In this document: in pieces, positions 9,445-15,894 of the stretch
How the letters are laid out: each line of letters begins with the position of its first letter
Numbering within the stretch: the stretch's first letter is position 1
Assembly (NCBI GenBank): GCA_030535355.1
Contig: JAUNIO010000036.1
Span: 1 to 32,473, forward strand
Source: a bacterium
GTDB taxonomy: Bacteria > Vulcanimicrobiota > Xenobia > Xenobiales > Xenobiaceae
Direction of reading: 5' to 3'
DNA: 32,473 nt
The notes under the pieces: generated by a model
What the model saw: the letters and a program-made list of their open reading frames with translations, nothing else
Database searches by the model: none
Told to the model about the DNA's origin: nothing
Program-made: the position numbers and the translations under genes

Positions 9445-10548
9445 ATGGCCAAACGCACTTCCGAATCTAATCATTCCGCCGCCAAGGCGATTATCAGCGG
9501 CTGTGTCGAACCCGCTGATCTGTATGTGCTTTTAGGCGACGACAGCTGCCTCAGCGGCCGAATGATTAAACTGATAAGCCGGCAGTTCATCAAGCCAGAA
9601 GATGAAGAGTTTAACTTCGACATTATTGACTGTCAAAACAATCCTCCGGCAGCGGCTATAACCAACGCTTTGTGCGAGCTGCCGGTGATGTGCGAGAAGC
9701 GTCTGCTAGTTCTGCTCAGCGCTCAGGCACTATCCAGCTCAGCCTGCAAAGCTATCGCCGCTTCTCTGCAAAACCACCTGCCCTATCACACCAATATCGT
9801 CATCCTGGTCAGCAACACAAAAAAGAAGGACAGTTTGGCAGGAATGGCCGTTAACAGCCCGGCTTTTGCCAGTATAGTCTATGACTGTGCGCTTCTAGAG
9901 AGCGAAAGAGAGAGCTGGATCGCCCACAGCCTGCAGCAGTTCGGCTTAAACGCTGCGCCCACGCTGATCCGGCAAATCTCAGAGCGTACAGGATCTGACA
10001 CTCAATTTCTGCAGACTCAGCTGGAGAAACTGAAGCAGTATCTGGGCGAGCGCCAAGAAGTAACCTCCGCAGATATAAAAACGGTTATCCGCAAAAGCAT
10101 CGAGATCAAGAGCTGGGAGCTGACCGAAGCCATAAGAAGCAAAAATATGCAGCAGGCCTGGAGATTAGCTCAGGACATGCTGGCCAGCGACACTGCCAAC
10201 CGCACCGTAGATTTCAGCCGCGGCACTTCCGGCAAGAACGACAATGCTCCAGTCAGCGTACGGGCGCTGGGTCTGCTTTCTTATATCAATACCTATTTGC
10301 GCTCCTTAGCGCAGCTGCAGCATCTTTCCGCCCAACATGGCCGGGACATCAGCGCGATCGCCCAGCAAACCGGCAAAAAAGACTATCAGGTGCGCAAAAG
10401 CCTCGAAGAATTGCAGACCTGGACCTCCCAGAGCCTGCACACCGCCTTCACCGCTCTTTGCCTGTCAGACTACCACATCAAAAAAGGCCGAGACCCGCTG
10501 TTAGCTATACAGCTCCTGCTGACCCGCCTATGCCTGCGTAAAAAATAA
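9445..10548 (+). CDS. holA: DNA polymerase III, delta subunit
   Basis: The delta subunit of the clamp-loader complex opens the beta sliding clamp. The 367-residue length is typical. It starts with a divergent AAA+-like domain (YVLLGDDSCLSGRMIKLI; then ELPVMCEKRLLVLLSA, corresponding to the family's LP.f...R.v.v...). A middle region follows (APTLIRQISERTGSDTQFLQ, matching the family's a...l....G.dl..l..EleKL), and then a helical C-terminal collar domain (LLSYINTYLRSLAQLQ, ...KKDYQVRKSLEEL). The start lies 2 nt after the mtnA stop without a clear Shine-Dalgarno sequence, which suggests translational coupling. Residues about 245-270 are an extra hydrophilic insert of unclear meaning. The assignment rests on overall pattern, since delta subunits are poorly conserved. 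Confidence 0.85.
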   Translation: MAKRTSESNHSAAKAIISGCVEPADLYVLLGDDSCLSGRMIKLISRQFIKPEDEEFNFDIIDCQNNPPAAAITNALCELPVMCEKRLLVLLSAQALSSSACKAIAASLQNHLPYHTNIVILVSNTKKKDSLAGMAVNSPAFASIVYDCALLESERESWIAHSLQQFGLNAAPTLIRQISERTGSDTQFLQTQLEKLKQYLGERQEVTSADIKTVIRKSIEIKSWELTEAIRSKNMQQAWRLAQDMLASDTANRTVDFSRGTSGKNDNAPVSVRALGLLSYINTYLRSLAQLQHLSAQHGRDISAIAQQTGKKDYQVRKSLEELQTWTSQSLHTAFTALCLSDYHIKKGRDPLLAIQLLLTRLCLRKK

Positions 10549-10820
10549 GCAAACGAGGCGCACCAGCTTCCGGGCCGGGCGGCTTCGCCCAGTTCAGAGA
10601 TACCTTGCGCGGAACTGACACCCCGCTTTAACCGCATATGCGGCAGCTGGATTTCGCTTAGCTAAATGATATGGCTGCACTGCCATAAAACGCAGGAAAA
10701 ATAGCGTTTATTTAGTATTATTGCAGTCATACGTTGGTTAATACGTTTGGTAGAGTTAAAACATAGTTAAAAGTTAATATATTATATATATTAATAATTT
10801 AATAAGTTAGAGAGAGAGGT

Positions 10821-10848
10821 AGGGGGAACATTATCCTCCTTTTTCTTT
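10821..10848 (+). terminator. Rho-independent terminator-like hairpin
   Basis: AGGGGGA (10821-10827) pairs with TCCTCCT (10834-10840) around a 6-nt loop, allowing one G-U pair. TTTTCTTT follows at once. It lies about 270 nt downstream of the holA stop. It could end the mtnA-holA transcript or a separate short transcript from the AT-rich tract before it. Confidence 0.6.
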
Positions 10849-10861
10849 ATACATTGCTGCA

Positions 10862-10898
10862 CTAATATCATTTAATTAGCGATCAGCTAATTTGCGAA
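10862..10898 (+). repeat. Dispersed hairpin element, copy 1
   Basis: This 37-bp segment matches 17263-17299 at 33 of 37 positions. Its core is a hairpin, ATTAGC/GCTAAT around a 5-nt loop. The outermost base pair is A-T here and G-C in the other copy, a compensatory change. The first half is the AATRTCATTYAGTTA-type motif also seen at 11096-11111 and 30776-30791. Confidence 0.75.
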
Positions 10899-11010
10899 AC
10901 TATCTGACTCCCCCTAAAGGATGGGAGGGGGAGCAGCCGCGAATGCGACAGAGGGGGTGCCCAAAACTGTTGGGGGGGGAATCGAGGTCTAACTTGTATC
11001 ATACGCCTGC

Positions 11011-11039
11011 TTGCACGCGGGCATGAACGTGACAATAAT
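11011..11039 (+). promoter_or_regulatory. Candidate sigma70-type promoter of the PfkB kinase gene
   Basis: TTGCAC (11011-11016) and AATAAT (11034-11039) are separated by 17 bp. This places the transcription start at about 11046, just upstream of the candidate operator array at 11061-11111. Confidence 0.45.
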
Positions 11040-11060
11040 TGTATATGGGTCAACATTTTC

Positions 11061-11111
11061 AATGTCGCTGAGCCTTAAGTTAACGACATTGAGTATTAAC
11101 TAAATGACATT
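11061..11111 (+). promoter_or_regulatory. Candidate operator array (three AATGTCR half-sites)
   Basis: AATGTCG (11061-11067) faces CGACATT (11084-11090) as an inverted repeat. A third site, TGACATT (11105-11111), follows in the same orientation as the second. Centre-to-centre spacing is 23 and 21 bp, about two helical turns each. The array ends 24 bp before the kinase start codon and lies downstream of the candidate promoter, where a repressor would block transcription. Confidence 0.5.
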
Positions 11112-11135
11112 GACTGCTGCACAAATGGAGGAGAT

Positions 11136-12074
11136 ATGGGAAATAAGCAACCTCACGCTTTAGTAATCGGCGCTTCAAATTTTGATATTAAGGGCCAAAC
11201 ACACTCATATCACATAGACAAAACCTCCAATCCCGGGGCAGTGCGCAACAGTGCTGGTGGAGTAGCCCGGAATATCGCTGAGAATCTCGCCCGTTTAGGA
11301 ACTAAAGCTACGCTCCTCAGCGTTGTCGGCAACGATTTATACGGTCGCCAGATTTTAGAGACAACCCGTGCAGCTGGCGTCGATCTCGACCACGTAAAAA
11401 TTACTGATGAATGCGGCACAGGCATCTTTGTGGCCATTCTCAATCATTATGGAGATTTAGTTTCCGCCATCGCCGATTTAGATGCCATTTCTTTGATCAC
11501 GGTAGATTATTTAAAAGAAAACGTTCAACTATTTGATGATGTTTCATTTGTAGTAATCGATGCTGACATACCTGCGGAAAGCCTAAAATATTGCGTAGCC
11601 CAATGCGCAGAGCGAAATATACCTATTTGCGTTGAGCCCGTATCGGTTGCCCGCGCTAAGCAGATCGTTCCCTATTTAAGCCAGCTCTCTATGGTAACCC
11701 CTAACCGCGAAGAAGCGGAAGCACTAGTCGGGTTCCCTTTAGCCAGCGCTGAAGACGTCAAAAAAGCAGGCAAGGTCCTGCTAGATGTAGGTCTGAAATG
11801 GGTGATCATCACCTTAGGCCCTGAAGGCGTGCTCTACGCCACCGAAGATGAAATTGAATTTTTATCTTCGATCTCCACAGTTGTGACCGATACCGTAGGT
11901 GCCGGCGATGCTCTCACCTCTGGCACGATTAGCGGTTTGTTAGAAGGGTTAAGTCTCCGTGAAGCGGTTAAACGAGGAATAGCCTGTGCTACATTAACAC
12001 TACAGACTCGCTTAGCGGTCTGTCCCAATATTAATCTAGATAAAGTGCAGTCTTATATAGAAAAAATGGCTTAG
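11136..12074 (+). CDS. psuK: PfkB family carbohydrate kinase, probable pseudouridine kinase
   Basis: ATP-dependent kinase of the ribokinase/PfkB family, 312 residues. Family marks are GASNFDIKG (12-20), the substrate-side GG motif GGVARNIAENLARLG (41-55) and the ATP/anion-hole signature DTVGAGDALTSG (252-263) with catalytic Asp258. The order and wording of blocks (SNPG near 31-34, GGV.RNIA.NLA.LG, VGNDLYG, TPNR.EAE.L.G) resemble E. coli pseudouridine kinase YeiC/PsuK as I recall it, which would phosphorylate pseudouridine for nucleobase salvage. No pseudouridine-5'-phosphate glycosidase (psuG) is adjacent, so the substrate is less certain than the family. The start has a strong GGAGGAG 5' of the ATG. 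Three AATGTCR half-sites upstream suggest repressor control. Ribokinase-like activity on another nucleoside or sugar is the alternative. Confidence 0.8.
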   Translation: MGNKQPHALVIGASNFDIKGQTHSYHIDKTSNPGAVRNSAGGVARNIAENLARLGTKATLLSVVGNDLYGRQILETTRAAGVDLDHVKITDECGTGIFVAILNHYGDLVSAIADLDAISLITVDYLKENVQLFDDVSFVVIDADIPAESLKYCVAQCAERNIPICVEPVSVARAKQIVPYLSQLSMVTPNREEAEALVGFPLASAEDVKKAGKVLLDVGLKWVIITLGPEGVLYATEDEIEFLSSISTVVTDTVGAGDALTSGTISGLLEGLSLREAVKRGIACATLTLQTRLAVCPNINLDKVQSYIEKMA

Positions 12075-12173
12075 GCTAACCAGGCGATCTTACCAATCGC
12101 TGTTTTGACGCTGCTAAATATGCACACCTGCCTAACTCTCAGGTTGCAATTATCGGCAAAGGAGTTCGTGGGT

Positions 12174-12665
12174 ATGTTTATTGTCGGAAGTCAGGTAATC
12201 CATCCCATTCACGGTCTAGGTATAGTGCAAAGCCTCGAAGAGCAGGAAATCATGGGGCAAAAAGGCGTATTTGCCTGTATTTATTTTGCCGAGGCTAAGC
12301 TGAGTATAAATGTCCGCGCTGAAGGTGAAGGCAGCATGATCCGCCCGCTCATATCCAGCAGCGAAATGCAAAAAGTTTTAGAGTATTTAAAAGTTCCCAG
12401 CGACAGCGTCCCTGCCAAATCATCGGACCGCTATAATGTCAACATCAAAAAACTCAAAAGCAACGATATTTATAAGCTGGCCGAAGTCGTGCGCGATCTC
12501 ACTATACTATCTTTAGAGCGCAAATTATCTCCCAAAGAACAAAACATGCTCAAACAGACGAGAAAGGCTATGGCCATCGAATTCGCCTGCCTAACTAATC
12601 AGACAGCCGATTATTATGAAAATGAAATAGATGAAATATGCCGCGACAATTATAAAGGCGAATAA
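12174..12665 (+). CDS. CarD/CdnL-family transcriptional regulator
   Basis: A 163-residue RNA-polymerase-binding regulator. CarD/CdnL proteins bind the beta subunit through an N-terminal Tudor-like RID domain and stabilise open promoter complexes. The N-terminus reads GSQVIHPIHGLGIVQSLEE, with I.G......V..IYFAEAKLSI after it, the RID signature; RPLISSSEMQKVLEYL marks the domain end. The C-terminal helical domain shows LKSNDIYKLAEVVRDLTIL and LSPKEQNMLKQ, which match the family closely. An in-frame upstream start at 12105 is rejected because AAAGGAG (12158-12164) lies 9 nt before the ATG at 12174 and the domain begins there. It follows the PfkB kinase by about 100 bp. Its end converges on the next gene with only 1 bp between the stops. 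Confidence 0.9.
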   Translation: MFIVGSQVIHPIHGLGIVQSLEEQEIMGQKGVFACIYFAEAKLSINVRAEGEGSMIRPLISSSEMQKVLEYLKVPSDSVPAKSSDRYNVNIKKLKSNDIYKLAEVVRDLTILSLERKLSPKEQNMLKQTRKAMAIEFACLTNQTADYYENEIDEICRDNYKGE

Positions 12666-12666
12666 A

Positions 12667-13551
12667 TCAGCTCCACAGCTGGCGCAGGCGGTGTTCAGAT
12701 GAAAGCCAGTCGTCTTCCGTAAACACCTCTAGCGTAATAGATCGCGGCTGTTCCCCGACAATAGAACTTAAGAGTGTGCCCAAACGCTGCAGCTGCTCTG
12801 CAGGCTGGTGTATTAAACTGTGGTGGTCTTTCTGAGAAAATGGTTCTATACCGTGAAGATGCACGGTCTTAGTTCTGGCCCCGTATTTGTTTATGGCTTT
12901 TTCCCAGTCGTAGCCGCCTATCCAGAGATGCCCTATATCTAAGGTTATCCCATAATCATAAGCGCATACCAAATCAGCGATCAGCTCAAAGGGATAGCTC
13001 AAAGTCTCTACTGCCAATCGCTGAGGAGCCACCCAATGCGCTTTCTCCACGCGTTCCGCCACGCGCTGTAGCGCTCCCCTCCACCCTTCTACGTTAGCTG
13101 ACGGCAGTTTGCCAAAGCGTTCGGCTTCCCAGTGCCATACGTAAGCCAAAGGATGCAGTTCTTCCAGACAATCTATAGTGCGGCCAACCAGCGCATAATT
13201 TTGCTCTTCCCACTTAGAATCGCAGGTAACGGTGCCCAAAGCGCTGGGTATATGGACCGTGTAAGACAAATCATACTGGCCGGCCAGCTCCCTAAGCTCT
13301 GCTAGCTCCTCGCTGTTGGGCCAATTACTCCCCCATTGGTTATCGTAAAAAATCAGCTCAATATCCTCGGTCCTGCCAGCTAAGCGCCGCACATTATCCA
13401 GCAGCGGACATTCATAAACACAGCTGGTAGTTCCCAAACGCCATTTTTTTTGACCATGGCCATTGCGATAATTCAATAAACCCACAGACTTACCCATAAG
13501 TATAAAAGACTTCGGAAGCAGCTGGGCAGGCGCTAAACTCGCCTTTAACAC
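12667..13551 (-). CDS. TIM-barrel AP-endonuclease-2-like protein, candidate cobamide-remodelling enzyme CbiR
   Basis: A 294-residue sugar-isomerase/AP-endonuclease-2 TIM-barrel protein. Likely metal-binding positions of the fold are visible: H100 (YTVHIP), E182 (AVETLSYPF), D205 with H208 (LDIGHL), H231 and H233 (VHLHG) and E275 (TLEVF). It directly follows cobT. CbiR, described in Akkermansia, is a member of this superfamily that hydrolyses the lower-ligand phosphoester of corrinoids so that a new lower ligand can be attached; N-terminal RLGTTSCVYECPLLDNVRRL (split at residues 38-57) fits that family as I recall it. The CbiR call is therefore inference from fold plus neighbour. The start is uncertain: GTG at 13551 is 20 nt after the cobT stop without a clear ribosome site, and ATG at 13497 is the alternative. 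A generic sugar epimerase is the competing call. Confidence 0.7.
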   Translation of the reverse strand: MLKASLAPAQLLPKSFILMGKSVGLLNYRNGHGQKKWRLGTTSCVYECPLLDNVRRLAGRTEDIELIFYDNQWGSNWPNSEELAELRELAGQYDLSYTVHIPSALGTVTCDSKWEEQNYALVGRTIDCLEELHPLAYVWHWEAERFGKLPSANVEGWRGALQRVAERVEKAHWVAPQRLAVETLSYPFELIADLVCAYDYGITLDIGHLWIGGYDWEKAINKYGARTKTVHLHGIEPFSQKDHHSLIHQPAEQLQRLGTLLSSIVGEQPRSITLEVFTEDDWLSSEHRLRQLWS

Positions 13552-13571
13552 CTGCCCATGGTCTTACTTAT

Positions 13572-14678
13572 TTACGATAGAGATAGAGAATCGTCTTGCG
13601 CTTTAGCCTGATTTAGAGCTTCGGTGGCATTATCCAAGTTGCCATCATCGTAGCTGTTCATCTCATTGAGAATATCGACAGCCGCTTTAACCAGAGGCCA
13701 CGCCAAAATGGCCCCGGAACCTTCGCCTAAGCAGAATCCAGCCCGCAAGATAGGCTCTAACCGCAAATGCTCCAGCTGAAGGGCATGACCAGGCTCATTG
13801 GAGACATGGCAGGCCACCATATAATCGCGGACGCGTTCATCCAGCTTATGAGCCAGCAGCGCGGCAGCTGTAACGATAAAGCCATCCAGCAGGATCACCA
13901 TGCCCTGCCCTGCCGCTTCGAGCATACCACCCATGATAAAGGCTAATTCATAACCGCCCAGCCGGGCCATCAGCTCTATAGCATTGCAGTTTTCGTCATA
14001 GTGACGCTCAGCTGCCGCTTTCACAATACTGCGCTTATGCTCTAAGGCCTTAGGGCCCATGCCTGTGCCGCTGCCTACGCAGACTTCAACAGGTTTATGC
14101 AGAATGGCCATCGTCAGGGCTGCTGCCGGCGTGGTATTGCCTATCCCCATTTCCCCGAAAATAATGGTGTTGCATCCCCTGGCTGCTGCCGATGCCACCT
14201 GATCTCGCCCTGCTTCCATAGCTTTCAGGCACTGTTCCAGGGTCATAGCTGGGCCTTCTAGCATATCTTCTGTTCCATAGGCCACTTTGCAGCTGACAAC
14301 TCCGTCTTCAGGAGAAAAATCGTGTTTGACGCCGACGTCAAAGACTCGCAAAGGCAAAGCGTATTTTTTGGCAAACAGACCGCACAGGCCACCGCCTTTC
14401 GCCATATTGATGCTATGCTGCCAAGAAATATCTTGCGGGCTAAAACTGACTTTATGAGCCATAACCCCATGATCGCCGGCGGCGATAAAAACTTCAGGAT
14501 TGGTTAGTTGCGGGGCATCGGTATTCTGAATAGCCGCTATGCGAACCGCTACCCGCTCCAGCAGGCCCATAGCCCGGGGAGGCATACATTTTTGATCAAG
14601 CCGTTTCCAAGCCGCTGTTTCGGCATCGCTAGTGACAGTTTTAGGTTCGCTGTAGCGAAATCCATTGCGCTCTATCAT
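13572..14678 (-). CDS. cobT: Nicotinate-nucleotide-dimethylbenzimidazole phosphoribosyltransferase
   Basis: CobT activates the lower-ligand base of cobalamin by transferring phosphoribose from nicotinate mononucleotide. The 368-residue product carries the family blocks AAGDHGV (66-72), GEMGIGNTTPAAAL (175-188), GSGTGMG near 202-208 and LGEGSGA (317-323), where Glu319 is the catalytic-base equivalent. The ATG at 14678 has GGAGG about 7 nt upstream. The C-terminus extends past the usual end with a polar, low-complexity tail (about 345-368). The CbiR-like gene follows closely, and no corrin-ring synthesis genes are present, which fits salvage or remodelling rather than de novo synthesis. A hairpin in the leader (14702-14733) may affect expression. 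Confidence 0.95.
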   Translation of the reverse strand: MIERNGFRYSEPKTVTSDAETAAWKRLDQKCMPPRAMGLLERVAVRIAAIQNTDAPQLTNPEVFIAAGDHGVMAHKVSFSPQDISWQHSINMAKGGGLCGLFAKKYALPLRVFDVGVKHDFSPEDGVVSCKVAYGTEDMLEGPAMTLEQCLKAMEAGRDQVASAAARGCNTIIFGEMGIGNTTPAAALTMAILHKPVEVCVGSGTGMGPKALEHKRSIVKAAAERHYDENCNAIELMARLGGYELAFIMGGMLEAAGQGMVILLDGFIVTAAALLAHKLDERVRDYMVACHVSNEPGHALQLEHLRLEPILRAGFCLGEGSGAILAWPLVKAAVDILNEMNSYDDGNLDNATEALNQAKAQDDSLSLS

Positions 14679-14701
14679 TTAGAACCTCCATACACAAAGC
14701 A

Positions 14702-14733
14702 AAGCGCCATCGAAATGATACCCGATGACGCTT
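14702..14733 (-). promoter_or_regulatory. Leader hairpin between the secreted repeat protein and cobT
   Basis: On the minus-strand RNA, AAGCGUCAUCG pairs with CGAUGGCGCUU: an 11-bp stem with one G-U pair and a 10-nt loop. There is no U-run after it, and the cobT ribosome-binding site follows within about 20 nt. It could be an imperfect terminator of the upstream gene or a translational control structure. It is too short for a B12 riboswitch. Confidence 0.5.
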
Positions 14734-14774
14734 CTATATTACGCACTTATTTATGAATTATCCTAGAAAACGTT

Positions 14775-15626
14775 TTAGTCTCTAGGCAACACCGTAATTT
14801 GCTGTACCCGGCCATCCAAGATACGGAAGCCGATGCCTTTCTTGTCATATATTAGCTGACTATCAGCTTCTTTACACGGGCCAAAGATGCGCAGCACATC
14901 TGATTTGGCCGAACCGACTTTTAACCCATGCGTAGTAATGAAATCTCCGGTTTCGATGACCATGCCATTCACCCGATTTTGGCGCACGATAAAGCCCATC
15001 ATCTCTTCTTTATACTGGTAGATGTGGCTGCCGCCCTGCAGGTTAAGCACATTGTCCGGCTGCCCCCAAGCCTGCACCACTTCGTTTACGGGCATACCAA
15101 TCTTTATGCTGCCGCAGCGCTGGCCGGGCATAATCAGGCGATCTCCCAACAGAGCCTTATTGTCCTCGGTCTTCTGCACATAGATAGTGCTGACGATTCC
15201 GTTTTTATAAGCGAAAGCTATGCCGCGCTCTGCATAGTTAACGTTGCCCTGACCGCGCAGCAAACCTTGGCCGTAAATTTTGGTAACCGCCGCTTTGGAG
15301 GAGCCTATTTTAATGCCTTCTGGCGTGCTCCAGGGGCCTCCCAGCACCGTTACTCCGATCACCACTCCATTAGACCCCACAAAAACTGCTAATTTTTGCT
15401 GGGGATAGCTGAGAAATTTAGCATTGGGGTCGTTGGGACTCTTGACCACTTTAGCAGGTGCTCCCAAAATTCCCTTCACTTGCGCCAAGCTCTGGCCCAA
15501 ATTAATGGGACCTACTCCCTGCCCAGCGCGAATGGAATTATCACCCGCAGCTACAGGCTGAGCTAGCCAGGCTAAAGACACAGCCAAGACTGCCAATAGA
15601 CTTATATAATAAAAGCGTTTACGCAT
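14775..15626 (-). CDS. Secreted protein with four BamE-like repeat modules
   Basis: A 283-residue exported protein of unknown function. Residues 1-27 form a signal peptide (MRKRF, a hydrophobic stretch, then a likely cut after PVAA). The rest is four modules in an alternating A-B-A-B pattern: A at about 31-97 and 165-227, B at about 98-152 and 228-282. Each starts with a GI.iG.s...V..i.G.P-type segment, such as GVGPINLGQSLAQVKGILG and GIKIGSSKAAVTKIYG, followed by short beta strands (Y...GI.F....G.V..I.V). This recalls the SmpA/BamE-like fold, but the family is not certain. AAAGGTGA about 7 nt upstream supports the start. It precedes cobT on the same strand with about 95 bp between them and may or may not be cotranscribed. 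Confidence 0.75.
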   Translation of the reverse strand: MRKRFYYISLLAVLAVSLAWLAQPVAAGDNSIRAGQGVGPINLGQSLAQVKGILGAPAKVVKSPNDPNAKFLSYPQQKLAVFVGSNGVVIGVTVLGGPWSTPEGIKIGSSKAAVTKIYGQGLLRGQGNVNYAERGIAFAYKNGIVSTIYVQKTEDNKALLGDRLIMPGQRCGSIKIGMPVNEVVQAWGQPDNVLNLQGGSHIYQYKEEMMGFIVRQNRVNGMVIETGDFITTHGLKVGSAKSDVLRIFGPCKEADSQLIYDKKGIGFRILDGRVQQITVLPRD

Positions 15627-15711
15627 AATATTGTCACCTTTCTTTTCACCATCACCCTAAGCTGAACCCTGAGTCTATTTTAGCATACCGCCCGCTCCAG
15701 GTAAACGCCAA

Positions 15712-15738
15712 GTAAACGTCAAACGTAGTTTTGACGCT
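15712..15738 (-). repeat. Dispersed 27-nt element, copy 1
   Basis: Read on the minus strand, this segment matches 30682-30708 at 24 of 27 positions; all three differences are T versus C. On the plus strand it contains CGTCAAA and TTTGACG as an inverted repeat. It overlaps TTGACG (15731-15736), a possible -35 for the aminotransferase gene with TATATT at 15756-15761 (19-bp spacing, weak). GTAAACGYCAA also occurs twice in tandem at 15701 and 15712. Confidence 0.65.
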
Positions 15739-15894
15739 CACTATCAACTTATGAATATATTTTAACATTGGCACATAACGTTAAAGCGCGTGACACTATT
15801 ACTCAGCGCGTCTCTAGTTTTAGAGGTTCCTTAAACATATCTACGAAGTAAATCAATGGGCATAATAGGTAATATCAATAAGGAGCACTTTTTC

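Larger units (their letters stand above)
10549..11135. other. Structured intergenic region between holA and the PfkB kinase gene
   Basis: These 587 bp contain no convincing ORF. In order: a short GC hairpin (GGGCG/CGCCC near 10578-10590), an inverted repeat CAGTTC/GAACTG (10590-10617), a perfect palindrome CCGCATATGCGG (10632-10643), an inverted partial copy of the dispersed motif (10656-10672), a very AT-rich tract (about 10765-10810), a terminator-like hairpin (10821-10848), the dispersed hairpin element (10862-10898), G-rich runs (10919-10980), and a candidate promoter and operator array before the kinase gene. A short noncoding RNA ending at the 10821-10848 terminator is possible but not shown. 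Confidence 0.6.

Noticed and set aside
10902-10980. G-rich runs as a possible G-quadruplex
   Set aside because: The G-runs are separated by long gaps, so a standard four-run quadruplex is not supported; CTCCCCC/GGGGGAG pairing is equally likely.
12105-12173. Upstream start for the CarD-like gene
   Set aside because: It would use a TTG with no ribosome site, and the conserved RID domain begins exactly at the ATG at 12174.
14679-14774. Possible B12 riboswitch before cobT
   Set aside because: The gap is under 100 bp and no B12-box-like sequence is visible; only one simple hairpin is present.
14928-15392. Plus-strand frame of 154 codons
   Set aside because: It is opposite the secreted repeat protein, whose signal peptide and modules clearly define the coding strand.
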